Assembly: GCA_033782935.1 (NCBI GenBank)
Contig: JAWQEG010000365.1
Coordinates: forward strand, 1,054,001-1,118,000
Source: Petrolisthes cinctipes
Taxonomy: Eukaryota; Arthropoda; Malacostraca; Decapoda; Porcellanidae
DNA: 64,000 bases
Direction: 5' to 3'
The first letter of the stretch is position 1, and every line of letters begins with the position of its first letter. Made by a program: the position numbers and the translations under genes. Below, in pieces: positions 21,962 through 32,105 of the stretch. Below the pieces are notes generated by a model. The model did not search any database and was not told the DNA's origin. It was given only the letters and a program-made list of their open reading frames with translations.

Positions 21962-24611
21962 GTGAGTGTCCATAGTTTGATTCTTTTCTCTAGTATACTG
22001 TGTTCCTCTTTTGTATTACCTTCTCCCTTATGTTGCTTTTATCCTTTTCTCCCTCTCCCTTATCTTTCATATATCCCTTTCACCTTCTACCTTATCTTTC
22101 TTATATCCCTTTCACCTTCTTCCTTATCTTTCATATATCCCATTCACCTTCTTCCTTATCTTTCTTATATCCCTTTCACCTTCTTCCTTATCTTTCTTGT
22201 ATCCCTTTCACCTTCTTCCTTATCTTTCTTATATCCCATTCACCTTCTTCCTTATCTTTCTTATATCCCTTTCACTTTCTTCCTTACCTGTCTGATGCCA
22301 CTATCACCTTCCTTACCTGTCTGATGCCACTATCACCTTCCTTACCTGTCTGATGCCACTATCACCTTCCTTACCTGTCTGTTACCATTATCACCTTCCT
22401 TACCTGTCTGTTGCCACTATCACCTTCTTCCTTACCTGTCTGTTGCCACTATCACCTTCTTCCTTACCTGTCTGTTGCCACTATCACCTTCCTTACCTGT
22501 CTGTTAGATGAGTATTATCAGGAGAGTGCAGCTATACCGTTACTCACATCATCTTGTTATGTGATTGAACATAGTTTATGCTGTTAGTTTATGACCATAT
22601 AGAGGGTATTTTCTTGTCGTGTCGGTGTTACTATGATACTGGTACAATCTTGATAGATAATTTCTGACCATCGAGTATGAAACCCAGTCGTGGCCTAGTC
22701 GTAGCAAGACGCAGGCCATACTTTAAATGAAAATTTTTAGGTATATATCTGGAAATGCCATATAATTTGCCGTATATCTTGACCATTAAAATAGTCAATA
22801 ACAATATTTTTTTAATACGATATTCAGGTGTGGACGGAAGAGGGCATGGAGCTCGTAGACCTCCTTGTCAGAAATTATGTATCACGAGTGTATAACAGCA
22901 AGAACCTGGGACAGGGAATTGTCTGGGAGAGGGATAGTGGCCAGGGTTAGGGAGGTGGGTACAGTTGCGGAAGGGAGTTTATCCCCCTGGGCTCCTCTAC
23001 ACCCTACCCTGCACGTTGGTGAATTGAAGGAAGAGAGTTAACTTATAATTATTATGACGGAGATGATTGGTCGATGAGTTGCCAGGAGAGTTTAGTGTTA
23101 ATGTAACATTATATTCAGGCAAGGGTGTATTGTGATGAACAAAATGAATGATGTTTATATGCCACATAATTATACAGTATATGTTAATGATGAAATAAAT
23201 AATGAGGCATACAGATTACAGGGATATCTCAGTTGTGGTTGTCCTACATTAACCAACTGAAGGTGACGGGCTGGGATCTGCCTGGCATTGCTTCACGGCA
23301 CCTTCTTTGATTCGTTTTAAGGCTTCAAATATTCATTTCTACCCTTAGTAACCGATATTGGTAATATATTTTATATATATTCATAGACAGATTTATAGAT
23401 AAATTTAGATATATAGATAGTGAAGTAGTTTTAGTGTTTCTTGTTAATTTTGTAACTTGTATCCTTATTCATTTTCAGTACGAATTAAAAAAAAAGAAAT
23501 TAAATTAGTCAGATGATAAACATTGTTGCCTACAGTACTACAACACTCCCAACCTAGTTAACAAAGTTCAAAGTAGTGATAATCTTTGTCCATTGTTATT
23601 CCCCACTATTGTATCCGAGTGTGTGGTGATATTGGTGTTACTGGCAAGAGATGGCTCAGGTGAAGCTCCTTCCATATAGGTGGTGTCTCGTGGCAATATT
23701 CGAAGGACTCGTTTATCCCCAATATTCTAACTACATCACAGGGTCCTTCTAGTCTAGCTCGCCAGATCTCAGAGACACGCGAGCCCCCCCACCACGACAA
23801 GGCGGTTCCCTCCTGGGGGGTCGTTGGGTGGGAACTGTAAGCAATAATGTAATCGTCTCGGCCATGTACTTTTATGAACATTTAATATAGCTCAAAGATA
23901 ATTTACTGTAACACACAGTGGAGGTATTATTTTATGTTCTTCATCATAACGTTAATGATAGTAATTGTACGTAAAAATAATATTTCGAGTGTGAAAATTG
24001 AGCACGTCACCGTGTTGTTATTACATTCCACACCACCATTAGGCCTCACAAGTAAAGATAGGCTTGTCCCTCCAAGATAGTCATTACAATATGGTAATTC
24101 TCTTGTGATGATGATACATAATTTAAAATGACAACCATTTCCATCATTTGATGAACATTATGAACAGAAGGTAGTGAGTGGCGTGCTGACAGTTGTCGTT
24201 ATAAATTGTTTCTTGACAGTTCCAACCAAAGAAAATTAACTATATAATTTACATTACATAGTGAACCTTTCACAGGCTTTAGTGTTCACATTACTTTCTG
24301 TTCACAGATGAATTGGGAGAAGGTGGAAACGTAGACCATATATTTAAGTTGTTGGATGCTACATGTGTCTGCGTTGATGAATACAGTTGAGCTTCAAAGT
24401 GTAGGTTGATTCAGGGTATACATACGCTAATATGCTGATATTTCATATTGATACAGATTGCCTTGCACCTTATGTGATATCCAATACCCAATTTACACAA
24501 GACTACTTATTTAAGTAAATTAATCGAGTTTAGGCCATGAAGCTATGATGCTAGTAAAAACTTTAATCTGTAAGTGAACCTGGCTTAGTGAGTGCCACAA
24601 CTGTGCAGACC

Positions 24612-24677
<66 letters not shown>

Positions 24678-27600
24678 TATGACCTTCAAGGCATTCGTGA
24701 CTTTTAACTTTGAATGCATTAATTTTGTTGGCATCCTCGCTCAATCGGTCTATAATCGCTTCATAATGTCAAAACTGAAATGTGTGAAAGTTCAATATGT
24801 AAAGATAAATTATTACTTCGGTCAGAGCAGTCAAAATTCGACGCAGAATATCAACAGTTATAACACTACTACCCATGTTCACAATGCACGTAAAATGATG
24901 GAGTTTGTTATAATTGACGGAAAATAAAGCTATCGTCACAATATTTACCTTGAAGGATCCAACCTATGGAAATTTATGATGCTTGATTAGGATGTAGTAT
25001 GTTCTAGGAACATGGTGACGTTCGCAAACTCAACATTTAATATAATGTACACTCGCAATCCAAAATATGTATCCAGGCTTGCTTCGAATAGACTGATCGA
25101 GTATTAAGCGGACTCACCCAAATATGGAACAGAATAAGCGTTGTAATTGGTTCACAAGTATGTCAAATGATTCGAAACGTCAACAAGACCTGGATACAAA
25201 TTTTGGATTGCGAGTGTACAGTCGGCCTGAGGAATTCGTACACAGAGCATAAGTTACAAGGGTCTATATTTTGCACATACTATAGGGATTTTTCTAATGA
25301 TTGATTCAAGTATTAGCCATATAACTTTATTAGAAGAGTTTGGAGTTAGAAATTAAATGTACAGTACTAAATGTTCTAGTTGTTACGAGCCCTTGATGTC
25401 ACAGTGGTGTATACGAATTCCTGGGTCCGTCTGTACTTGTTATGTGCAGTAAATTTCACATTAACGTCATGATGGAGAACATTAAATTTAAATAAAACGA
25501 CGATGCGTTGCTGATCGCTGGCTTATATTAAACTTTCATAGGGACATTTGGCTGAGACAATGGTCGTCTCTAGGTCTCACACGGTATATCCTTTATCGCC
25601 ATTCTTGATGGGATTGTATTGGGGGGGGTCTGAGAAATTGGTTATTCTGGGAGTTACATTTGATGCTAAGCTGACTTTTGAGAGGCATGTTCGGTCAATT
25701 TTAAGGTCTGTCTCCCAGAAGTTGGGTATAATGCGTAGAGCTTGGCGTGTGTTCGGAGATCACTCATTGTTACTGCGGTGTTACAACTCCTTTGTGTTGC
25801 CTCTGTTGGAATACTGTTCTCCAGTGTGGTGTTCAGCAGCTGATTGCCATCTCAAGTTGCTGGATAGGATTGTTTCCAATGCTAATTTTCTTACCGGCGG
25901 TTTACTTGATTGTAATCTGAGTCACCGTCGTTCTGTTGCATCATTGTGCATGCTGTTCAAGATCAGAAGTAATGTGCTGCATCCTCTTAACTCCTCTCTG
26001 CCACCTCTGTATGTTCCAGGTCGTGTCACTCGAGGTGCATTGGACTCCCATAGGTTTGCTTACATATTGCCGCGCTGTAGAACCTGTCAGTACAGTCGAT
26101 CGTTTGTCCCTAGGTCGGTGTCTCTGTGGAATGGCCTTGGTGAATCTGTCTTTGATGGTGTAGGACTGGCTGGCTTCAAGAGTAGGGTTAATATGTTTTT
26201 ATTAAGCTAACTGCTCATCTTTTTTTTCTCTAAGCTGTCTTCTTTTCTTCAGGTTGGATTCATGGGGCTTGGGTCCTCAGATTGATAGAATGCTTGCATT
26301 CTCTCCCAGCTTTGTGTCTCTGGTCTATTTTAATAATAATAATAATAATAATAATAACAACTAGCTACTGCCTCACGAACCAGCATTTCTTTTGCCGTCT
26401 GAGTGCACAGTATACTGATAACAAACAATAACAAAGTATTTTTCTAACCAGCATAATGTTGTGTTCTACCAATGCCAGCCATGTTCTTTATGTAACAAAT
26501 TTATATTGTTGATGTATAATTTACTATGCGTTTCACACGCCGTGTTACATATTTTTATCTTTATTAAATTTAATTAATTAAAATTATTATTTTGGCAGAT
26601 ATTGTTTCAGACCCGCTAATTTTCACGGTATGTTTAAATAACAAATTGTGAATAATTAAGGCACTTGTCTCTTGACTCGAAGGGACAACATGGGTAAACT
26701 CTTAGCGGACAACTGGCAACCTACATGTTTTTATTGTTGTTTTTTCTATACCTCAACCTCGGGACTGTAGGATGTAAGTAGCCCGTGATTCTTGCGAGGC
26801 CCCGAGATCATTGAGTGTCGCTCTAGATGAGACAGTGGAGTTTCATGATGTTGGTAGCTTCTCTTCTGCTCCACTAGATGACGGCACTATATTTATACAT
26901 GTCACTATCAGGAGAGAGCAGCTACATCGTCACTGACATCAACTTGGAATATGGTCGGGCATCTTCTATGCTGTGAGTTATAGGGGGTATTTTCTTGATG
27001 TGTCAGCGTACCAGGATATCTGTGTAACGTGACTTTGCTATGACGTCATTCCGTAGGCCCCTCCCCTTTTTTTGTAGGAAAAAAGTACATGCATGTGTAG
27101 TATATGGAATCTATGAACATAGACGACGCTGACTGTACAGTCATGGTCAAAAGTCCTGCAACCTGATGAATAAAAGCGAGCCATTTGAGTGAATCTTATG
27201 AACCAGTATTGCAGAGACCAACAGCTATAGTTTCGGATCATTTTTCGAAGCCATCTGATCGGAAGGTGTTGCAGGATTATTGACCATGACTGTACCAGCT
27301 ACGGGTGTCAGCGAGAATACAATCGCAATCCACAATCCCTAATCCACTTGAGTCGAATCTCGAGATCTGAAGCAGGCGGTTTATGGACGACAACCCACTC
27401 AAAGCCTCCATTGGTTTGAAATGTGTGTGGCCTGATAATGGTTTGGATGGGCTGTCGTCCACCAGAAACCGCCTTTTTTCAGATCTCTGGCTTTAACTCA
27501 GGTTGGCTGGGATTGTGTATTGACAGTGTATATAATACCTTAAGTAAACAAACTACTTAAATAACCAATTCCTGTTCCTACAGGTCCCCCACAGCAGCAG

Positions 27601-28886
27601 GAGATGGTGTCCCCGAGGAACTCTAACAGTGTATCCCCCTTGTCCATCTACCGGTCCCCTACCCCTCCCCGCCATCACTATCACCTCCCACACTTCCATC
27701 ACCCCCACCATCATCACCACCAAACCCATACGGTATGTCTAGCAAGTACGAGATTAATATATTAACTGATTTATATTCAGTATATCATTAATCAAAGGGT
27801 ATTACAGTGTTGGTGGTGAATCTGGAGCAACTGATTCCTCCAAATAATTGCAAACGACAGGATACCATTAGTTATGTTTATCTGGTTCTGTTTCCTGGGA
27901 TACTTTGGAGGCATCTAGGCACTATAATGTACACCAAAAGTGTTTTAATTGATTGTATTTATTGCAATTTCCATTTTATTTGAAGGTCCCATAGTGTTGT
28001 AATGACACTAATATGGTTTTCTATAGTACATAAGTCGTGTGTGTGTTTACAAAGCAACAAGAAAGTATTGTGTTTATCTTACATTGTGTATGCTTACAGG
28101 TCAACAAGAAGGTCAGATCATCGTACACATGGCAACAACTCATACAACTCAACAGACGCTTCCTACGATCCATGTACTTAGTTCAACAGGAGAGGCAAGA
28201 GTTGGCAGATATGGTGGGACTCTCTCAGACACAGGTACTCTCTCAGACACAGGTACGGTACTCTCTCTCTCTCTCTCTCAAGGGAAGAGTTGACAGATCC
28301 AGTAGTACTCTAACAGACACAGGTACTCTCATTTTCACTCACTCATTTTCAATCTTCCACTCACTCTTTCTTTCTCCCATTTCTTTGTCCCTCTTAGACA
28401 TACGTGGACTAAGATTGTAGAATAATAATGGTGGCCTTTTGTTGCATCGAATGGTTTGGAGGAATCATTTCCTCCAGATTTACCAACAGTGTACTATTCA
28501 TCCCATTAATGGGGAACTGCTTCTTTAGGGGAATACCTGAAGGATTACTAATTCCTACAAACAGTACCACAAAACAGTCAGTCCTATGTCAACACCCGGC
28601 ACCCATCAAATTATTATTAATAATAATAATAATAACAATAATAACAAATGCTCCCTCCACATCTCATAAAAATATTCTAATATTCTCTTTGTTTTGTAGG
28701 TCAAAATTTGGTTCCAAAATCGTCGCTCAAAATACAAAAAGTTAACGAGGGCTGCGTGTGAGAGGCGACCACCACCAACCCCCTCTCACCCACTTTCACC
28801 CCCACCACTCCACCAACACCGTGGCAGGAGATCCATCGCCAGGTATGTACACTCCCCCTCGAATATAATTCCTGCTTTAGATGATG

Positions 28887-28932
<46 letters not shown>

Positions 28933-29738
28933 CAATAACAACATTTTGTTGTTCCAGCAAGACCAAGACTTTGTGTGGGTTGAGGTGGAGCGGCAGTGAA
29001 GGAGGGAAAACAGGGACAGGGACATCAGGGATAGGAGCACTAGGGATAGGGACAAGCTCAGCAAGAATAGGGACAGGGACACAAGGGATAGGGACAAGCT
29101 CAGCAAGAATAGAGACAGCGACAAGCTCAGCAAGAACAGGAACTGGACCAGGGATAGGAACACCAGGGATAGGGACAGTGGTATACGGTGGGCTGGCTCC
29201 CATCACTGTGACACACATACGACCCACTCTATTCCTTCACCAACTACCCTACCCTGCCACTCACAACCCTCCCTCCATCAAACACTACAAGGATAGTGAT
29301 GGTGGTGATGGTGATGGAGGTGGTGGTAGGAATACAGATGGTAGAAGTGGTGGTGGTGGTGGTTGGGGTACAAGTGTAGGTGGATGTGAAAGTGAAAATG
29401 GTGATGGTGGAGAAGGTGGAAGTGGTGATGGTGGTGGGGGTAAATGTGGAGGTGGAGGAGAAGGTGGAGGAGGTGGAAGGTTCTTGGGTGGGCAAGACAT
29501 GGTGGGGGTCGCCTCTCCCCTCAAACTCTACCACTATACTGACTTGTCCCGCCCCCTTTCACTCCCACTCTCCCTGCCCCTCTCACTCGACAACACTGAT
29601 CTCTGCCTGGAACCCCCCCAACCCCACCAAGAACCCACCGGCCCCCTCTCCTCCTCCTCCCTCCTTAATCCAATGAGTCTATTGGTACAGTCTGAGTGTG
29701 ACCCCGAGTGTGATCCCCTCTCACTCCATCTTCCTTAG
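21847..29738 (+). CDS. Dll-like: Divergent Distal-less-type homeobox gene, five coding exons, 440 aa
   Basis: Joining 21847-21961, 27584-27732, 28100-28234, 28700-28842 and 28958-29738 gives 1323 bases, exactly 441 codons with the stop; every junction has GT/AG and matching phase (1, 0, 0, 2). An in-frame TAA lies two codons before the first ATG. Residues 90-149 form a homeodomain with R5, Y8, L16, the LNRRF block at 16-20, and WFQNRR with W48, F49, Q50, N51, R53. LNRRF and KIWFQNRRSKYKK are Distal-less/Dlx hallmarks, and an intron between residues 44 and 45 is shared with Dlx genes. Other positions (SSYTW, SMYLVQQ, ADMV) are unusual. The N-terminal Dll motifs I know are absent; a His-rich stretch precedes and a Gly-rich tail follows. 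It is a likely nuclear transcription factor. It may be a fast-evolving paralogue rather than the canonical Dll. Confidence 0.85.
22055..22290. repeat. 33-base pyrimidine-rich minisatellite in intron 1
   Basis: About seven copies of a unit reading CTTATCTTTCTTATATCCCT plus TTCACCTTCTTCC, starting just after exon 1. Because 33 is a multiple of three, all three forward frames stay open and give long but meaningless peptides. Confidence 0.9.
22285..22508. repeat. 28-32-base minisatellite in intron 1
   Basis: About seven units of TTACCTGTCTGATGCCACTA plus TCACCTTCC. It follows directly on the 33-base array and appears to have grown from its last unit. Confidence 0.9.
22645..22888. mobile_element. 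Mariner-type MITE (TA target)
   Basis: The ends CAATCTTGATAGATAATTTC and the complement of CACTCGTGATACATAATTTC are flanked by TA (22643-22644 and 22889-22890). The same ends occur at 51143-51310. There is no coding capacity. Confidence 0.65.
22890..24600. other. Intron 1 sequence, no gene recognised
   Basis: The stretch holds a dispersed repeat (23664-23812) but otherwise unremarkable AT-rich intron sequence. No exon with a convincing reading frame and splice sites was seen between exons 1 and 2, although a skipped exon cannot be excluded. Confidence 0.45.
23664..23812 (+). repeat. Dispersed repeat copy
   Basis: The first part matches 16535-16625 and the second part (TCTAGTCTAGCTCGCCAG onward) matches 36955-37020, which lies at the presumed 5' end of the LINE at 32105-36990. 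This suggests a shared retroelement leader or a separate repeat family. Confidence 0.65.
24617..24675. repeat. (GA)n microsatellite
   Basis: A perfect GA run of about 58 bases in intron 1. Open frames across it (Glu-Arg or Leu-Ser repeats) are artefacts of the repeat. Confidence 0.97.
25050..25216. mobile_element. Mariner-type MITE with TA flanks
   Basis: Inverted ends CACTCGCAATCCAAAATATG and the complement of CACTCGCAATCCAAAATTTG lie between TA dinucleotides at 25048-25049 and 25217-25218. About 167 bases long and non-coding. Its outermost bases resemble those at 50722 and 60261, but the interior differs. Confidence 0.8.
25548..26358 (+). pseudogene. 5'-truncated LINE reverse transcriptase C-terminus with (TAA)n tail
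   Basis: The frame 25548-26210 reads LGVTFDAKLTFERHV, then YNSFVLPLLEYCSPVWC and NLSHRRS..., the thumb and C-terminal region of a Jockey/I/CR1-type reverse transcriptase. The catalytic FADD part is missing because the copy is 5'-truncated, the usual result of incomplete target-primed reverse transcription. A TAA repeat (about 26328-26356) closes the 3' end, a tail type known for I-like elements. It lies in intron 1 of the homeobox gene, same strand. Confidence 0.85.
26360..27130. other. Intron 1 sequence, no gene recognised
   Basis: AT-rich at first. The part around 26900-27020 resembles 22520-22640 (AGGAGAG.GCAGCTA and GGTATTTTCTTG blocks), so a diverged dispersed repeat is present twice in this intron. 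No coding region is seen. Confidence 0.45.
27138..27292. mobile_element. Mariner-type MITE with TA flanks
   Basis: Inverted ends CAGTCATGGTCAAAAGTCCT and the complement of CAGTCATGGTCAATAATCCT are flanked by TA at 27136-27137 and 27293-27294. It is 155 bases and non-coding. A left-end fragment of the same family starts near 59069. Confidence 0.85.
27320..27528. mobile_element. Palindromic MITE with TA flanks
   Basis: The left half (AATCCACAATCCCTAATCCA...) is mirrored by the right half with about 85 paired bases per arm, including AGATCTGAA and GGACGACA blocks. Relatives lie at 50722-50929 and 60261-60400. TA dinucleotides bound it (27318-27319 and 27529-27530). Confidence 0.75.
27584..27732 (+). 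CDS. Dll-like: Homeobox gene exon 2 (His/Pro-rich)
   Basis: The acceptor TTCCTACAG|GT and donor ACG|GTATGT bound 149 bases. In phase with exon 1 it reads QQQEMVSPRNSNSVSPLSIY, then a Pro/His-rich run with HHYH and HHHHH. The His tract has no known specific function. It ends in phase 0, as exon 3 requires. Confidence 0.8.
27792..27944. mobile_element. piggyBac-type MITE, decayed, in intron 2
   Basis: TTAA at 27788-27791 and 27945-27948 bounds a sequence whose interior (GATTCCTCCAAA, TGGTTCTG) matches the 33473-33625 family. The terminal G-run is eroded on the right. Confidence 0.6.
28100..28234 (+). CDS. Dll-like: Homeobox gene exon 3 (homeodomain residues 0-44)
   Basis: The acceptor GCTTACAG|G is at 28099 and the donor CAG|GTACTC at 28235. 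The 45 codons hold the N-terminal arm (NKKVR with R5), helix 1 (QQLIQLNRRF), helix 2 (QQERQELADMV) and the turn LSQTQ. The donor region is tandemly duplicated: a second in-frame donor at 28253 would add six residues. Confidence 0.9.
28217..28322 (+). promoter_or_regulatory. Tandemly repeated splice donor of exon 3
   Basis: An 18-base unit ending CTCAGACACAG occurs at 28217-28234 and 28235-28252, and a diverged copy at 28305-28322. Each copy is followed by GTAC, so there are three candidate donors. The first keeps the normal homeodomain, the second adds VLSQTQ before homeodomain residue 45, and the third changes frame. Confidence 0.7.
28420..28505 (-). mobile_element. piggyBac-type MITE remnant in intron 3
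   Basis: The part with TTGTTGCATCGAATGGTTTG and GGAGGAATCATTTCCTCCAG matches one end of the family at 33473-33625 and finishes at a TTAA (28506-28509). The other end is missing. Confidence 0.55.
28700..28842 (+). CDS. Dll-like: Homeobox gene exon 4 (recognition helix)
   Basis: The acceptor TTTTGTAG|G is at 28699 and the donor GCCAG|GTATGT at 28843. It starts VKIWFQNRRSKYKKL, homeodomain residues 45-59, with Q50 and N51, which set base recognition. A Pro-rich stretch follows (RRPPPTPSHPLSPPPL). It ends in phase 2. Confidence 0.92.
28885..28930. repeat. (ATA)n microsatellite in intron 4
   Basis: About 14 ATA/AAT units fill most of the 115-base intron between exons 4 and 5, directly before the acceptor at 28957. 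Confidence 0.95.
28958..29738 (+). CDS. Dll-like: Homeobox gene exon 5 (low-complexity tail, stop)
   Basis: The acceptor TTGTTCCAG|C at 28957 joins in phase 2 to give SKTKTLCG. The exon first encodes near-repeats of GIGTSSARIGTGT, then a globular-looking stretch (VVYGGLAPITVTHIRP), then a run of Gly, Asp and Ser, and finally a Leu/Pro/Ser-rich end before TAG at 29736-29738. No known domain is seen. The repeats suggest the tail grew by slippage. The frame stays open for 260 codons despite being repetitive, which favours real coding sequence, but I am less sure of it than of exons 3 and 4. Confidence 0.65.
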
Positions 29739-29975
29739 TAACTTTCCCGAGTGTGACTCCCTCTCATTCCCTCTCCCTCAGTAACTTCCGCGAGTGTGAC
29801 TCCCTCTCCCTCAGTAACATCCCTGAGTGTGACTCCCTCTCATTCCCTCTCCCTCAGTAACTTCCGCGAGTGTGACTCCCTCTCCCTCAGTAACATCCCT
29901 GAGTGTGACTCCTTCTCATTCCCTCTCCCTCAGTAACTTCCTCGAGTGTGACTCCCTCTCACTCCCTCTCTCCCC
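29693..29975. repeat. Minisatellite overlapping the homeobox gene stop codon
   Basis: Units beginning GAGTGTGACTCCCTCTC alternate in length between 43 and 33 bases, giving a 76-base higher-order repeat. The first unit includes the last codons and stop of the homeobox gene, so the array arose from the coding end. Confidence 0.9.
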
Positions 29976-30215
29976 GCAACATTTCTTCCCTCACACTTCC
30001 TCTCTCACCCCTCCCACATTCCCTCCCCTCACACTCCCTCTCTCTCCGCCACATTTCTTCCCCCCACATTCCCTTTCCCACATTCCCTCTCACACTCCAT
30101 CTCCCCCCGCCACATTTCTTCTCCCACTTTCCCTCTCTCACTTCTTCCCCCCACTATCCCTCTCTAATTCCTCCCCCCCCCCCCCGCCCACATTCCCTCT
30201 CTTTTTGTACTGTTG
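29976..30215. repeat. Pyrimidine-rich low-complexity tract
   Basis: C/T-rich sequence with repeated CACATTCCCTCTC blocks and a C run near 30172. Probably 3' untranslated or flanking sequence. The long open frames here are compositional. Confidence 0.8.
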
Positions 30216-30304
30216 ATGGATAATTATAATGTTCTCTGCATCAGAGTTGTTTCTTTACTCCTTTGTGTTCGTTTTCTGTTTAGATTTTGAGAAAGCAATA
30301 TTGA

Positions 30305-30405
30305 TAGTAATTACAATGTTGACAATTATAATGATAATTATAATTATAATGATAATTATAATTATAATGATAATTATAATTATAATGATCATTGTAATTA
30401 TAATT

Positions 30406-30440
<35 letters not shown>

Positions 30441-30590
30441 GATAATTATAATCGAAATAATAATAGTAATATACATATTAGTAATCATGGTAGTAATCAT
30501 AATAAAGGTAAATATAATGATAATAACATCAATAATAATAATAGTAATGGAAATGGTAATAGTAATAATAATAATAATAATATAAATGCC
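30305..30590. repeat. AT-rich trinucleotide repeat block
   Basis: GATAATTATAATTATAAT units and (AAT)n-like variants over about 285 bases. It encodes nothing but Ile/Met/Asn repeats. One AATAAA occurs at 30501, 763 bases after the homeobox stop codon, and could be a poly(A) signal by chance. Confidence 0.9.
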
Positions 30591-30610
30591 ATACAGATTG
30601 GTTGAGTTAA

Positions 30611-30720
30611 GGGGGTAACAATTCACTTTTGGTACAGCCTGCCGAAAATATTGGAGGAGTCTCGACAGGTGTGGGATATGGGTGCGGATATGGTCACAAT
30701 GGTAAAACCTCACTGCCAAA
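30611..30720 (+). mobile_element. piggyBac-type MITE left end
   Basis: A TTAA at 30607-30610 is followed by GGGGGTAACAATTCACTTTT, the terminal sequence of the 33473-33625 family. It is cut off where the palindrome derivative starts at about 30721. Confidence 0.6.
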
Positions 30721-31156
30721 TGTACAGCTCCGGACAGATCAAGGGTCCACACTTCTTCCACAAGCGACTTGGTTTGGGCCTCGTCTGATCTGGCAACAGT
30801 TGCAGGTGGAGGGAGGGGTGATGTTAGTGGGAGAGGAGGAGAGAAATGTGGGCGGAGCTATATTAGAGGGTAACGAATGATCAGGTAGAGAAGACATGTG
30901 TCAGGAGGAATGAATGAAACATACACTGTGAACGGTATCGAATCACCAATAGTTTAAAGCAGGGTTCTTCAAACTTTCTCAGTCGTGACCCAGTTTTTAC
31001 TATGACATCATTCTCGCGACCCATACAGAAAGATCTTTTACAAATGACCAGAATTATCAACCTAAGAAAATACAAGGCCATAAACTGAAACTCAATAATT
31101 ATGATAAAAGGCATTCAAACCAGAATTATAAACAAAATTATAAGCACTGCCTCACC

Positions 31157-31205
<49 letters not shown>

Positions 31206-32105
31206 AAGGCCACTATTTGTGCAATGATTTTGTTTTATTGATAATTAAATACATGAATATTCGATTGTAAAACTATGTTATGTGGATTCATGTATGAATT
31301 TCATATTTATTTTATTGTCACGAACATTAATATTCTATTTTATTCATGTATTTATTTTTGTGAGCCTGCGACCCAGTTGGAGGAATTCGGGTCCCGTAAT
31401 TTGAAGAATCCGGGTTTAAAGAAGTGCATACTGCATTAACGTAGGTGGATATAGGAGAGAAGAAATGTGATGATTTGAGGCGAGGGTGAGGGGGAAAAGG
31501 GTAAGAAAAATGAAGGTGATTAGTTGAAAAGTAATAACAAACAAATATAATTAGAATATCTGTTACATTATATCCTTTAAATAAAGGCACTGTCTTTTGT
31601 TCACCATCGTAGTGGGATAGACTACTGAATATACTGTATATTATCCTTTGGATATTAGACAGCTATCCCTGTATTCCTTTTATCCCTCGTGCTTGCCCCG
31701 TAGGGTATTGCCTGACAATAAAATAAATATGAAGTTCATACATGAATCTACCTAACATAATTTTACAATCAAACATTCATATATTTAATTATATTATCAA
31801 TAAAACAAAATAATTGCACAAATATTAGCCTGCTTGAGAGAGAGTGAGAGAGAGAGGGGGGGAGGGGTAGGTGAGGCAGTGTTTATAATTCTGGTTAGAA
31901 TGCCTTTAAATCATTAATATTTCGTTTCAGTTTCTGGCTTTGTATTTTCTTTGGTTGATGATTCTGATCATTTGTAAAAGATCTTTCTTTATGGGTCGCG
32001 AGAATGATGTCATAGTAAAAACTGGGTCACGACTGAAAAAGTTTGAAAAACCCTGCTTTATACTATTGGTGATTCGATACCTTTCACAGTGTATGCTTCA
32101 TTCAT
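30721..32105. mobile_element. Deletion derivative of the 5-kb palindrome
   Basis: From 30721 to about 31708 it follows the left arm (9925 to about 10890), including the hAT MITE. At the GGTATTGCCTG position it jumps to right-arm sequence (about 12158-12555 equivalent) and runs to about 32103. The middle and both outer ends are missing. It stops at the truncated 3' end of the LINE. The two halves still form an inverted repeat. Confidence 0.8.
30960..31413 (+). mobile_element. hAT MITE, third copy
   Basis: Same insertion and same GTTTAAAG duplication (30952-30959 and 31414-31421) as at 10160-10597, so this copy arrived with its host repeat. It contains a long (CT)n tract at about 31162-31202. 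Confidence 0.9.

Noticed and set aside
22000..22508. CRISPR-like array or repetitive protein
   Set aside because: Units follow each other with no unique spacers, and all frames are open because the unit length is a multiple of three. It is a minisatellite in intron 1.
24520..24927. Leu/Ser or Glu/Arg repeat proteins
   Set aside because: They are produced by the (GA)n microsatellite.
28037..28420. Single-exon gene containing the first part of the homeodomain
   Set aside because: The frame reads through the splice donor into a (CT)n tract. The correct model splices at 28234 to 28700.
29244..29534. Antisense Thr/Ser/Pro-rich proteins opposite exon 5
   Set aside because: They mirror the Gly-rich coding repeats of the + strand and have no splice or start support.
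30229..30761. Ile/Met-rich membrane proteins on both strands
   Set aside because: They are translations of an AAT/ATTATA simple repeat.
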